Positions 37,015 through 48,439 of a DNA stretch of 64,000 nt are shown here, one piece after another (within the stretch, counting starts at the first letter, position 1; each line of letters begins with the position of its first letter). The stretch comes from Davidsoniella eucalypti (lineage: Eukaryota; Ascomycota; Sordariomycetes; Microascales; Ceratocystidaceae). The position numbers were made by a program, and so were the translations under genes. The notes below the pieces were generated by a model. The model saw only the letters and a list, made by a program, of their open reading frames with translations. It made no database searches and was not told the origin of the DNA. The stretch is from contig RMBW01000111.1 of assembly GCA_004009845.1 (NCBI GenBank), positions 1 through 64,000 of the forward strand, read 5' to 3'.

Positions 37015-38719
37015 TGTAGGTCAGTAGAAGATGTTCTGGGTATGTCGGTATAGGTTTTGTTATTTTATTCAAAATATGGTGGAATTATTCTTTGGGAATT
37101 AGATAGATGTGTTTGGTAGTCTACGCAAAGTCTAACACAAATTATTTTTTGGAATGGGTGCTTGTTAGTGATGTCACGAAAGAAATGATCTTTAGAAGCT
37201 TGTGATAAATTCTGCCGTCAGTTGCAGGGGTCCTGGTTAAGTGGTATGTGCTGACCGCCTTTGTCTCGGTGAAGCTTAGATCAATGATTACAGTTATGAC
37301 TATTTGAAGCTCACGCTAGTATCAAGGAACACTTGGAATATTGGGAGTTTTATTTTTACTTGCACTATAAAGTAATACAAAAAAAAGCATGGTATGCATA
37401 AGGAAAGAAGTTATTGATTATTTATTTATTGATCGTTTGACGTCTTTACGTGGATCACGTGTATCCGACCCTAGTGTATCGTTAGACGACGAGAAATCCT
37501 AGTCCTCAAAATTCCCCATAATGATAATCCAAACTATAAACAATATTTTAAAAAATATGAAAACACAGAAAACAAGAACAGATTCCGGCATAGGGGAAGT
37601 GGCGATATGCTGGTCGCTCTTAAGACCCCACAACGAAGGGGAATTTTTCGTCTTTGGATAAAGGAGGACCTCCCGAGTGTTTGGAAGTTGACATAAACTA
37701 CATATTAGTAAGAATAGCAGGGTTAATATAGGGTTTAACGATATATAGAAGCAACTCGCACAAGAAGACAAAAAGATATCGAGTTTAGCGTCACATTCGC
37801 TCATTGCTTTGTTAGGTAGATGGTATCTCTACCATAATTTCCATACTATGTAGGTATCTAAACTTGGTATGTAAGTAGCGTATTGACTTTGCCATGGAAA
37901 TACATGCTATGCATATTGTGTAAGTAGGATATTCAAAACCATACAAATCGCCCCTCATCAATTACCGTGACTAAAATATTGGCTAGATTTGCCAATAGAC
38001 CGCAATAAAGAGAACACCCTTAGTTGAGTCGTCTTATACCAAGGCATTAGTTAAGCTATTTAATCTATAAAATAATAGAAAGTCATGCTGTAAGTATAAC
38101 TGCAAAAGCACAGACGTCCTGTTCATAGTTTGATTTCTAATCTAACCCCACCAACTTACTCCTCTTGCTGCTTTTTACGACTTGAACGACCTTGTCACAT
38201 AAAGCCCTTGTACGATCAAGAATATAATAGCGTTTGGCGATGGAGTCATATTTTGAGTTCGACTTGAAGCAATGAGTGTGGGTAGTAAGCGTATACGTGC
38301 TGTGACTAACAGCTGGTATTCCTTGATATCTTGTTTATGCCGTTTCTATAGCTTATGAGCAACGCGAACCATTACGAACTTTAACTAGAGATAGCTACAT
38401 AAAAGTGATACCCGGGCTGGTAGTCTTGCTTTGATTGAAGAAAAAGCTTAAAAAATAAGCCATGAATAAAGCGGAACAATGGAGTAGTAGTAAGAGGGGC
38501 TAGACTGCTTTTGTCATCGGCGTCAGCCTCGCTACGAGTTGCGACTGAGACTATGTAAAGAGGCTTCTTGCGGCCGATGTTGCACTTGCTTAGCTCCTAA
38601 GAACATTGATGCATAGTTTCCTGGGTATATATAATAGAAGACTTATATATACTCTACTATACGATACCCAAACTCTCTTATCAATCTAACCGCTCTTGCT
38701 CTTTCTATCTTACTTCACA
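37015..38719. other. intergenic, divergent Arp6 / aldo-keto reductase promoters
   Basis: 1.7 kb without a supportable gene. Near the right end, TATATATAATAG at about 38627 and TTATATATACTC at about 38644 precede a pyrimidine-rich stretch and the ATG at 38720. They are plausible TATA elements for the reductase gene. GATCACGTG (E-box-like) lies near 37453. Confidence 0.5.
38627..38656 (+). promoter_or_regulatory. possible TATA region of the aldo-keto reductase gene
   Basis: Two TATATA stretches 65-95 bp upstream of the ATG, followed by a CT-rich segment (CTCTCTTATC, CTCTTGCTCTTTC). Typical spacing, but not tested. Confidence 0.35.
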
Positions 38720-39865
38720 ATGTTGAATTGGGCGTCAAGTCTCATCTCGCCTGGAGCTGAGCCTACTGCCCGCCCACCGATATCCAGCGTCATGCCGCCT
38801 CTAATTCTCGGCACCGCCACCTTCAACCACCAATACGCCGACCCGACCACGCTCCCAGCGACAAAGATAGTTTTCCGCGCTCTCGAGCTCGGCATCCGAG
38901 GTTTCGATACCTCACCCTACTACGGCCCCTCCGAAACCCTTCTCGGCGCTGCTCTCTCCGACCCCGCAGTGCGCGCCGCCTATCCACGCACCTCCTATTT
39001 TCTCGTAACCAAAGCTGGCCGCGTTGCTAGTTCAAGCTTCGACTACTCGCCCGCCGCCATCCGCCGTTCCGTGTTGCGCAGTATCGAGCGTCTTGGCGGT
39101 GCTGGATATCTCGACCTTGTCTACTGCCACGACTGCGAGTTCGTGTCCGCCCAGGAAGTCCTGGCCGCTGTGCGCGAGTTGCGTGCCTTGCGCGATGAGG
39201 GTCTGATTCGCTATGTAGGCATCTCTGGATTCCCCGTTGCTGTATTGGCTGAACGCGCTGCTGAAGTATTAGAGGTTACCGGTGAGCCGCTAGATGCGGT
39301 GCTGAGCTATGGCAACTACTGCGTACAAAACACCACGCTCGGTGCAGATGAATCCCTCGCGGCTTTTGAAGCTGCCAAGGTTGGCGTTTTGTTGAATGCT
39401 AGTATTCTTAATATGGGTCTCTTGACCACTCGCGGCGTCGATGCTGGTCCACAGGCTTCGTGGCATCCATCGCCGAAGCCTCTGCGCACTATCTGCAGCT
39501 CACTGGTACCAATCGCGCAGAAGGCTGGCTTTGGCTTGGAAGATGTGTGTATTCGATGGTCCATTGCCAAGTGGCTAAAGCGTGGAGCCAAATTCGGATC
39601 GGCGGTTCAGGGTGATGATAAGAAACAGAGTGACAAGATTGGCATCACGGTATTAGGCGTTACCGCCATCCCGGAACTAGAAGCTTCTGTCAAGGCCTTT
39701 GAAGATGCACTTGCACCTGCTGGTGAAGCCGGCGCGTCTAGAGTCGAAGCTGCTATACGACTAGTTGAGGATGAGATGTGGCCGGTGCTGGGTAATTGGA
39801 AGGACTTTGCCTGGAAAAGCCCTGATGAAGGCTTCGTTATTACACCGGCACCAATCGTTGAGTAG
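38720..39865 (+). CDS. aldo/keto reductase, Ara2-type (D-arabinose dehydrogenase-like)
   Basis: Cytosolic NAD(P)-dependent oxidoreductase, 381 aa, single exon. The start chosen is the ATG in context TTCACAATG. An in-frame TTG at 38696 is not a start. The AKR barrel shows LILGTATFNHQY at the N-terminus, the catalytic region GIRGFDTSPYYGPSE (Asp and Tyr near residues 56-61), the Lys in FLVTKAGR (about 97), the His in VYCHDCE (about 136), then YVGISGFPV. These fit the branch containing yeast Ara2 (NAD-dependent D-arabinose 1-dehydrogenase, erythroascorbate route) and plant L-galactose dehydrogenase. Substrate assignment is by family resemblance. The gene converges on Sip5 with 232 bp between stop codons. 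Confidence 0.88.
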   Translation: MLNWASSLISPGAEPTARPPISSVMPPLILGTATFNHQYADPTTLPATKIVFRALELGIRGFDTSPYYGPSETLLGAALSDPAVRAAYPRTSYFLVTKAGRVASSSFDYSPAAIRRSVLRSIERLGGAGYLDLVYCHDCEFVSAQEVLAAVRELRALRDEGLIRYVGISGFPVAVLAERAAEVLEVTGEPLDAVLSYGNYCVQNTTLGADESLAAFEAAKVGVLLNASILNMGLLTTRGVDAGPQASWHPSPKPLRTICSSLVPIAQKAGFGLEDVCIRWSIAKWLKRGAKFGSAVQGDDKKQSDKIGITVLGVTAIPELEASVKAFEDALAPAGEAGASRVEAAIRLVEDEMWPVLGNWKDFAWKSPDEGFVITPAPIVE

Positions 39866-40097
39866 GAAGCATACACCATAGCTATACCAGATACTAGACC
39901 ATCACGTTATTAGACAAAATAGATATAAGATACTAATCGTGCAACACCACTGAAGAATTTATTTTTGTACAAAGGAGATAAAATGAATGTAAAGCGCTAT
40001 AAAATGCTCTCCATCGTCATGTTAATCGATACACAGTAAACATAATAGAGCAATGGAGCTGTAACAGGGTACATGATAGAATGGACTCAAAAAAAAA

Positions 40098-42464
40098 TCA
40101 AGAAAGGGAAGGTGTAGTAGCTAGATGTGATGTTGAATCTGCAACGGAGTCTTTGGTTTGTTCTGTCGAGACAACTTCTTCCGTATGTTCAGCGTGTTCA
40201 ACAGCGCCTTGGTGGCTGGCTTTGCTGGATGATCCAGGGCGGTTGCTTGCGCCACTGTCAATATCAACGCCGACAATTTCAGCTAGGCTCCGATAGTTGA
40301 ACATGGGCTCGTTTCCAGCACTCCCAGGATCTTCATCATCATGGTTCTCTACTGTAGTACTGCTAGTGTGGGGGTCACCTGATACGTGCCCGTTATAGCT
40401 ATCCGGAGCAGAAGAAGCTAGTGACGAGGAGTGACTGACATGAGCGGGATCCAGTGACGCCGAGATGGGTATTGCTGAGCTACCACTGGCCTCTCCACTC
40501 CGCTCAATATCTTTCCCTTTGTCGCCGATGTCCCGTAAGGGATTCTCGCTAGAAGGTCGGACTTCGGGAATCGTCGCTGGTGTGATCTCAAGACGAGGGT
40601 TACTATCTCTGCGCTTACGGACCGAGCTGTTGACCGAAGTAGAACTACCGTGGACTTGCATTTGTGCCGTTTCACGAGACCCAGAGCCATGATGATGTCC
40701 AATCAGCCCATAAAAACTACTACGCTTCTTTTTCTTGTCGTCTTTTTCACGCTTGGCTTCTTTCTCGGCGTTTTTTTGCTCTTCCTTCTCAGCCTTACGC
40801 TTCCGCTGCTCCTCTGACATTATTGATAAGCGCATGGCTTCAGCCAACATCATGTTTTCAAGTTCATTGACATTTCTAGCTCGCCCGGTTGTGGCATGTC
40901 CTGCCGAAAGCCCTTCACGGGCTGGATGAGTGACAGAGAAACTATGCATTGTCCCAGCAACCTGAGTGTGAAGACCCGGTGATGCCAATGGAGTAGCACC
41001 AGTATTTGTAGAGTCTGAGTCGGAGGTAACTGCTCGTCTGCTAGAGCGGGAAAACCCAAAAACCCCACGACTTTCATTGCCACCAACCAAAAAGGCAGCA
41101 TTATGAAGGGCGGTTGCGGCGGCAGCGCGTCGGGCCAGATGTGCTCGGGCATTAGCTAGCTTAGTAGCCCAGTCAGGGCGAACACGATCGGTTAACACAA
41201 CAAGCGGGCTTGTTGCAGATAGACTTTCTCCACGTCGACGGTTGCCACTAGGAGTTTGTAGACTTGAAGAATTAACCGATATTTGTGAGGCAATTCCTGC
41301 ATCATTTAGATTCGAGATCGACGATTCGTAGCTGATACCACGACGAAACGGCGGGGGTTCGTAGGTGACACCAAAGTCTGGTTGTTGGCAGTATGGGCAA
41401 GTCGCGGGTTCTGAAACTAGCATCTCGGGTGGTTGATCCTGTTCAGCAGGAGCCTCACCTTCGCCATGGTGTTCAGGGAAATGAGGATCAGGCCTCTTTA
41501 TCTGGACAAAGCATTCACTGCACATGCTTTGGTGGCAGCAGCGTGTTTGGTTCAGATATGGCGGATAGGATAGGAAACAGATAGGGCATTCAGTAGAATT
41601 CTTATACAAACAAACCTCTAGAGGCTCTCCATTCACGAATGGGTCAACAGGAAGGTTGATTTCATGAGGTACGTTAAGCTCTAAAACAGAATTATTGCGT
41701 GAAGAGGAAAGTCCGATGGCAGCTGCAATAGACTTTCTAGAGCGGAAGTGGCTAGAACTTGGCCTGAGGGATAGAATTCCACTACTGCCCCCAGATGGCG
41801 CTGGTGGAGTTATATGATCTGACGTCACTTGTAACCGGTTCGAAGGTACGGTAAGAAAGCCGGTATTGAAGTATATCTCAAGCATGGCAGCGGCAGTTAT
41901 TGAATCGCTAACATCTTCGGGGATTTTGGCATCAGAATCTGGAAGGGGCAAGCCTCGGACGACAGCGATTAGCTGGGCATCTGTCCATGACTCCTCGAAA
42001 TCGTTAAGGCCACGCCAAAATGGCGCTATCCGTCGTTCGATCTACATAAGAAACAATGAGTTAGTATGTGGTTCAAACGAGGTGAACGGTGCTACTCTAA
42101 TTGAACTTACAATTAACTGGCGAACAACAGGCTTGCTGAAGTCTTCAGGTCCGATATAAGTGCCCAATGTCACTAGATAGCCGCCATCCACTCGCTCCAA
42201 ATTCATGCTACGTTCGCGCTCCTGTTCTCGTAAAGCACGTTCTTTTTGTCGCTTTCGAGCCTCACGCTCGGCACGAGTCTCTTTGTGTACAAAAGGTTGA
42301 TCTTCTTCGGCAGCCTGGGGGTCAGAACGGCCACCATGACGAGTCCGATGGCGGCCCGACATGGACTGGGAGCCTGCGTCAATTTGTGTGCCATCTTGTA
42401 CGGCTATGACGGTATTTCGATATCCACGAGGGTCGCGGGACTCTTTTCCATTGGCATTTCCCAT
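40098..42464 (-). CDS. SIP5: Sip5-like zinc-finger protein (Snf1-interacting type)
   Basis: 765-aa protein similar to fungal Sip5, known in yeast as a Snf1 kinase/Reg1 interactor in glucose signalling. Exons are 42111-42464 and 40098-42041 (complement). The 69-bp phase-0 intron (GTAAGT, ATACTAAC, GTAG) joins VVRQLI to IERRIAPFWRG. The N-terminus MGNANGKES fits an N-myristoylation signal, so membrane attachment is possible. Conserved blocks are LVTLGTYIGPEDFSKPVVRQL and FWRGLNDFEESWTDAQL. A RING-like double zinc module sits at about 270-355: CPICFLSYP, CCHQSMCSECF, and CPYCQQPDFGV after an insert. A Lys/Glu-rich coiled segment follows (about 530-570), then a long Ser-rich disordered tail. The function is assigned by family. 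Confidence 0.85.
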
Positions 42465-44245
42465 TGTATATGCGAAAGTGTCGACGGTAGATATATAAGT
42501 GCTACGTAAACACAGCTATTGTGGATTTCGAAGTTGGACTAAATTGGGCTCAGTCTATGTGATTTGCGATGTCCAAGCTGGTGTTTGTCACGGAAAAGGC
42601 GCACCTGCGGCTACTTTCGCAATCAACGTAGATGGTTAAGGCTTAGCTGAATGGAAATGGTGATAATCGACGACAAAGACCACCACAGCGCAGGATACTC
42701 TTCGGATTTAGGTGTTAAATAGTAGGTTAAGTCACATCCGTAGACTGCAGTTGGTTCAGCAGCAAATCGTCGCCTCGTAAGTCGCTACAACACTTGGTGG
42801 ATGGTATTGTTATTGTGTTTGTGTGGCTAAGATAACCTAGATGAGGGCTAGACGGTTGCAGGAAACGAGTGCAAAGCGTCACCGAAGAGCCTTATTAGAC
42901 AGAATGAAGTCCACCGATATTGTTCGTCAAGACGATGCTGGGAAAAAGGGAAAGAAAAAGAAGGGGAAAAAAAAGAGGTGACAGGTGTGATTACGACGGT
43001 GCATAAGCCGGCAAGTAGGTAAAAAATGATGCTTTGGGAATATATAGATTACGGAGATGATGCTGGCGATGGTTGAGGGGAATCAAGCCGCCAACAAAGT
43101 GAAGACAGGCAATTCCCTGGCAGGCGCTATAAATACAGGGGTGTGATATTGAGTTGTCTTCCCTAACGACACTTGCGAATGAAGATCAGAAGGCCCGAGT
43201 CGAGGGTGAGACGATAAAAGATAGTTGATGCTGTGGCGGTAACGATAAGATGACGACTGAACTAGAAATATGAGAGATAAAAAGAGCGTTGAAAAGATGC
43301 ATCGGCTGCCGGTGATGTTGATATAGTTGAAGTAAATAGCAAATAGACCAAAACTAGGCGACTAAACCGGCGTTAACGGAAGAGTAGAATTGAATCAAAG
43401 GCTTGAACGAGAAAAAGCGAAGCAATGACGTTCTGTCCCGCATCAACAATATAGGTTTTATGGGAAGTTGCCAGGTTTAAGCTAATATAATAATAGCCAG
43501 CTCAGTAATCAGAGTTATTTCCAGTATGGAGCAAAGAGAGTAAAAAGACAAGGCTGGGGCATTTGAGCTGGCTGAGCTGGGGTGATAAAGTGTGGTAAAA
43601 GACAGGCAGAATTGAAGAGATAGGGAAAGGAAATAAAACAAAAAAAGCAATAGGACAAATGCGAACGGGTAAAAAGGCGGGCGGCTGGTGTCGCGCAATA
43701 GATTGGCTTGAGTTTAGTCGAGACAGGGGCCTGGCCAGAAAGCCCTGGCTCTATTATCAACTCGAACTTGGTGATGGTCCTCTATGATTTTGCTTCTTGT
43801 TTATTTCCAACATGACATTTAGGATAACTATAACCCTAGGGCCAGCGTCTATTGTCCCGAGGTTCATGGCTCTTCTTCATTCCGAGCAACTCGATTTGCT
43901 AGCTTCGAAATAGATAAAATATCCCTATGATCGAACTCTACATTGTATGCCAAATAAATATTTATTCATACCGGCAATTGGAATTGATAGCACACATTCT
44001 TATCCAAAATCTTGTCGGCTATACAAACTTGAAATATAAACAATGGAGCACCCACGGCATAAACATGTATGTATACTTGTATAGAATATATGGAATAATG
44101 TAATTTTCAATGATTAAAATTCGCTATGATACGATCAGATGAGACGTTCTCGGTGTGTGAAACATCCTTCAACAAACACTAGATCGGGAAGCTCAAAGAA
44201 GCCATGTGGGCAATGATGGGCCTGAAACATTCACAAGAAGAACAG
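42465..44245. other. intergenic, long Sip5 promoter/leader
   Basis: Purine-rich on the plus strand (pyrimidine-rich in the Sip5 direction) from about 42.9 to 43.7 kb, typical of a long fungal 5' leader. The open frames at 43.48-43.76 kb (-) are by-products of this composition. No gene is supported. Confidence 0.5.
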
Positions 44246-44253
44246 AACGGTAT

Positions 44254-44385
44254 GGGACTTTGTACTTCAGCACCGCACATTGGTACTCCAGCACAAATAG
44301 CAGGGTCTTCAAAAAGGGTACTTAGCCCACAAAAGACCAAGTACTTCTTACTTAGTCTTCAAAAGCTGCCAGCTGGCAGAGTGCC
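44254..44385 (+). repeat. left terminal inverted repeat of the MITE
   Basis: Pairs with 44815-44927. It contains the near-palindrome GCTGCCAGCTGGCAG at its inner end and the shared word GGGTACTTAGCCCACAA in the middle. Confidence 0.8.
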
Positions 44386-44814
44386 ATAGATTCTTTATTT
44401 CTTTTGTCACTAGTTATGTTTATTTAAAAACAAATTACTACAAGGACATCTGTGATCGAGATATCAAGAAGATTTTTGGTTAACCTTTTATTTTTATTTT
44501 TTATTTTTACATACTGAATAAATTATCCATTATATTCCTCACCAATCATGTATGATGCTGATGTTCTGGCTTTAGCAGCGGAAGACTACTGTCTATGTTC
44601 TGGTTTTGTCTTTTGCGGGTTGTAGTTACATTTTTACATCTTTTCTGTGGGCGTCAAATACGTTCCGGAAGCTTTTGGTTTACATCTATGCTTTTATAGA
44701 CGATAAACAGGAGCTTTAGCATTACAAATTATAGTTTAAGCTTGAAGTTCACTCATATGTATGTATTCATACATCTTCATAGCTCTATAGCTCTATAAGA
44801 TTAATAATAATAAA

Positions 44815-44927
44815 GGTACTCTGTCAGCTGGCAGCTTCTAAAGACTAAACGAGGAGTACTTAGTCTCTTGTGGGCTAAGTACCCTTTTTGAAGACCCCCT
44901 GCTATTTGTGCTGAAGTACAAAGTCCC
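44815..44927 (-). repeat. right terminal inverted repeat of the MITE
   Basis: Reverse complement of 44254-44385 with scattered substitutions and without the ~20-bp insertion of the left arm. Confidence 0.8.
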
Positions 44928-44935
44928 AACGGTAT

Positions 44936-45901
44936 GCACATATATTGTCCGGTAATCTGGCTAGCCAGGGGCATCAAGAATGTAGCATAATTCACAGCGG
45001 GAATCCGTAGAGAGTTCTTCTGTGAGAACTCATCTCGATGATAGACCCTAAAGTCTTTATGTGGATATGAAGCTACATACAAACAAGACAGAAGAAACGG
45101 AACGAGCGTCGACCTGACCACAACGTTTACTAGGCTTATATGCAACGCAAACATACTCAACTCACACGGGATTGGGAAATGTCAAATTAACATGGATTGA
45201 AGATCCGGAGCAAATGGGATAGTGAAATCGGCAAAAGGAGGGGCAATTCATAGTTGGATCTGGCCGCTGAGTTCTCGGCTTGTGCTTTTAGCCTTGGTTA
45301 CGGAACATGTAACGTACATGGTCACTTAGTTATATTCACAAAGCCTATTGATTTGTACAAGTGTGAGGTAAATGGGATATAATTCTCCCGAAGCTCTGGT
45401 CAATATACTTGTTGTATACAGATATATCACATCACTTTTGCCACCGGTGCTAATTTGAATAGCTAGTTTAGTCGTAGACTACGATAATGTATTCTTATTA
45501 ATATAACTAGTTTACTCGTATTACTGCAAACGTTTGCCATTGACTTATATATTGCCCCAAGAAAGGGATTACTGGGCTTGAAAGGACACTTTTGTAGTGA
45601 AACCATGGTTACGATAGGAGACTGTCAAACTGGTAATTATGATCTTGATGTGATTCCATATTTAGTTGCATTATAAATTGCTCCCTTTTAACGCCTATAA
45701 ACTTAGTGGCTCGGCATATAGATGTAAAGACTCCAACCAGTGAATATAGAAACTAGTAGAAATTAAGCTTCTCTGCTTGCCAAGGTTATGCTGTTGCGAC
45801 GCAACGCCTAGATCTAATGGTATCATGATCTACAGAATGCTATATATAGGTATGTCCATGTCTCTCAATATATATACTTGAAGAGAAGCAGATATCTAGC
45901 G
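44936..45901. other. intergenic downstream of the sugar-type carrier
   Basis: AT-rich, with no coding signal on either strand. It contains the 3' flank of the minus-strand carrier gene. Confidence 0.45.
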
Positions 45902-47679
45902 TCAACGAAAATTACTCATTTCTATATCGGAGTGTCTCGGCTCATCATCTGAGGTGCGAACTGGCTGGAAGCTGTGTCTCGTGTTCACTATAATATTATT
46001 GGTATCAATGCATGTACCTTTTGTTTCCTTCAAATATAACGCCAGATACTTCAGGGTTTGCATAATTAGTACGTGTCTGTATGATGAAAGGCAATTATCG
46101 TGACTTACTGCGCAAATAGTAGAATATACAATCACTAGGATGAAAGAATATCGGTGTAACAAGACATCTATCCTGTACATACTAGTGTCTGACAGAAAGG
46201 CTGAGAATATTCCAGCTACAAGGAATATTGGGCCGCCAAAGGTGTAGCCTACGCTACCAGCACGAATGCTATTTGGGAATATCTCGGTAGCATAAACCCA
46301 AAGTACTGGACCTAGGCTGATATTGTATCCAACTTCGAAAAGTAAAGTTGAGATGGCTGACACCATGTAATGATCACCGGCGGTGCTGACAATCTTGGTT
46401 CTGTTAGTACAGATAGATAATTAATGAATCATGATAATGATAATGGGTGACTTACAAGTGATTGTATGGCTAATATAGCAACTCCTGAGCAGATAAGGCG
46501 TTTCCGTCCCCAGCTATCTATCTTGGTGGCTACCATTAACACAATACATAGCTGAAATAGGGTTTCAAATATCTTGGAAGATAAAGCGGCATCTATGGAC
46601 GCGCCTGCCTTTCCAAGGTACGATGGTAGTCTGTCCTCGGTGGCCCATTGTAGTCGGCCCTGATTTACGAGGTATCCCATCGCATAGAGTCCAACTATCG
46701 ACTTCCATTCGCCGAGGAAATGTGAGAACCGATCAACTGGTGCTTCGAAGCTCTCCTCGATGTCGGAAACCTCCTCCTTGATTTGCTCGGCATTACAGAC
46801 TCCTTCATGGAGCCAAGCCAGGGTGGCCATTGCCATGACTCGATTGCCTCTCATGACAAGCCATCGTGGGCTACGTCGGATATCGTTAGTATTTGTTGTG
46901 TATGAGTGTAATGTACTGGTCCCTATTAACATACCTCTCAGGGACAAATGGGAGGCCTACTGCGAAGAACATAACTGGCAACCAGACCAACATTGCCATA
47001 GCTCTCCATCCGAGGTATAGGCCCCAAGTTGATGTCCAGGAATCTAGCACATACCAGACGCTATACATAGGTAAGTTAGCACATGCATTTATAGACTTGA
47101 AGTCTTAGATATGTTTATCCATAGAAAGAAACACTCACATCTGTCCAGCTGTGCATCCGAACACAAAGCCCGCATACGTCAATGTGACCATACGCCCACG
47201 TATATCAGGCCGAGAGATCTCGCAGATATACATCGGGATCGAGATTGTCAGCAACCCAATACCGCTGCCACCAAAGCACCGGGCCAAGACCATCATTACA
47301 AATGCCGTCAATGAGGATGCCGATGCTTCAAATCCAGCAGAGATCCCGATAAACGCAAGACCGATCAGACATGTATACCGAGGGCCGACGGCTACATAGC
47401 ATTGTGGACCGGTAGTCAGACACACCATAGCAGCTGCTATATAATAGATTCCCATGATGATCTTCTTCTGAACATGCGACACCTGACCCATTTCGGATTT
47501 CCATCCTGGATGAGATTTGATGGCGCGAAAAATTGTCATTTGATAGCTAAAAGCAGCGGTTAGATGTATGGTTATCATTCAAGTTTTACTATACATGCTC
47601 TGTACCCTATGATACTAGCGCCGATGGCAAAGAAGAGAACCAACAGGTATAACCTGTGATTACTGGGGGCTCTGGCCAT
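45902..47679 (-). CDS. MFS sugar-type transporter, six exons
   Basis: Sugar/proton symporter-family carrier, 484 aa in this model. Exons (complement) are 47606-47679, 47139-47546, 46935-47060, 46456-46870, 46109-46393 and 45902-46048. Introns are 59, 78, 64, 62 and 60 bp. Intron 3 interrupts the family motif PESPRWL, and removing it restores the motif exactly. Other hallmarks are FGGSGIGLLTISIPMYICEI and RGRMVTLTYAGF, DSWGRKRL, GPVLWVYATEIFPNSIRA and LYLKETKG. Weak points: the first donor is GTACAG, intron 4 uses an AAG acceptor, and intron 5 is a multiple of three without stops and could be retained. The segment expected to hold TM7 (NQGRLQWATEDRLPS) lacks the usual QQxxGxNxxxYY signature, so substrate and even activity are uncertain. 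Confidence 0.65.
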
Positions 47680-48439
47680 TTTGGCGCTTGTGTATGCAGT
47701 TTAAGTCTAATGATAGAGTTTTTGAAGAGATGATCTTAATAAGTAGATGCGATAGACGATGGTGATTTGATACCGAAGCGACGGAGAGAGGTTGCGATGA
47801 TTGAAAATAGAAGGTAAAATTTTCTAGTCGTATGTTGGTTAGGTTAATCGCCTGATACGATAGAAGGATACAAATGGGCTTTGGATTATAGGAAGTATTA
47901 ACTATACCTAACACAGTAGGAAATATGTTTTTCGTTCATATATATACCATGATAATATTTTCTGAATGATCTTATCAGATCAAGATAAAATTGAGAAAAA
48001 GATTGTGACTTCAGATATCCTAGCACCGTATTTTAGCGCGGAGAGATTCAACAAGTGAACGGCTGAAAGATGCCAAATGTGACTCCTAGTTGCATATGTG
48101 CATATAGTGTATTCATATAAAAGTGCATTTGTAATATGAAGATAATTGATTCTAAAGGGAAAAAAACGCAAGAAAACAAGAAAATGTGACTGAAAAAAAC
48201 TCCGTCCAGTAATAGAAAGTTATAGAAGGAAAAATAATAAAACACCACCGATTGAATATTACAAAACAAACCGAGCAACAAAACAAAATAAAAACATAAG
48301 GCCATATATCTATTTATGTATATTATGTTTTTTTTCTTCGGGTTATTTTGTGTTTAATGCAGCTTTTGTCCGAGTTTATGACTCTTGAACCTAAAATTAG
48401 CATATCAAAGCTCGAGCTCCTCCCCTCCTCCTCTTATAA
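47680..48439. other. intergenic between sugar-type carrier and Rpa34
   Basis: 760 bp of AT-rich sequence with T/A homopolymers. It forms the promoter of the carrier and the 3' flank of the Rpa34 gene. No further gene is seen. Confidence 0.5.

Larger units (their letters stand above)
44246..44935. mobile_element. MITE with long terminal inverted repeats and 8-bp target duplication
   Basis: A 674-bp element (44254-44927) is bounded by the perfect direct repeat AACGGTAT (44246-44253 and 44928-44935). The left arm (44254-44385, 132 bp) and right arm (44815-44927, 113 bp) are imperfect inverted repeats, both starting GGGACTTTGTACTTCAGCAC from the outside and ending in CTGCCAGCTG(G/A)CAGAGT. The left arm has an extra ~20-bp insertion near 44273-44295, a local partial duplication. 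The ~430-bp AT-rich interior codes for nothing. An 8-bp duplication fits hAT, while the long arms are more like Mutator-type elements. Superfamily is unresolved. It is non-autonomous and looks structurally complete. Confidence 0.8.

Noticed and set aside
38696..38719. Upstream in-frame TTG start for the aldo-keto reductase
   Set aside because: Not an ATG. ATG at 38720 has a good context and fits family length.
45990..46019. 30-nt intron after the ETKG motif in the sugar-type carrier
   Set aside because: Too short to be spliced; the frame is open through it.
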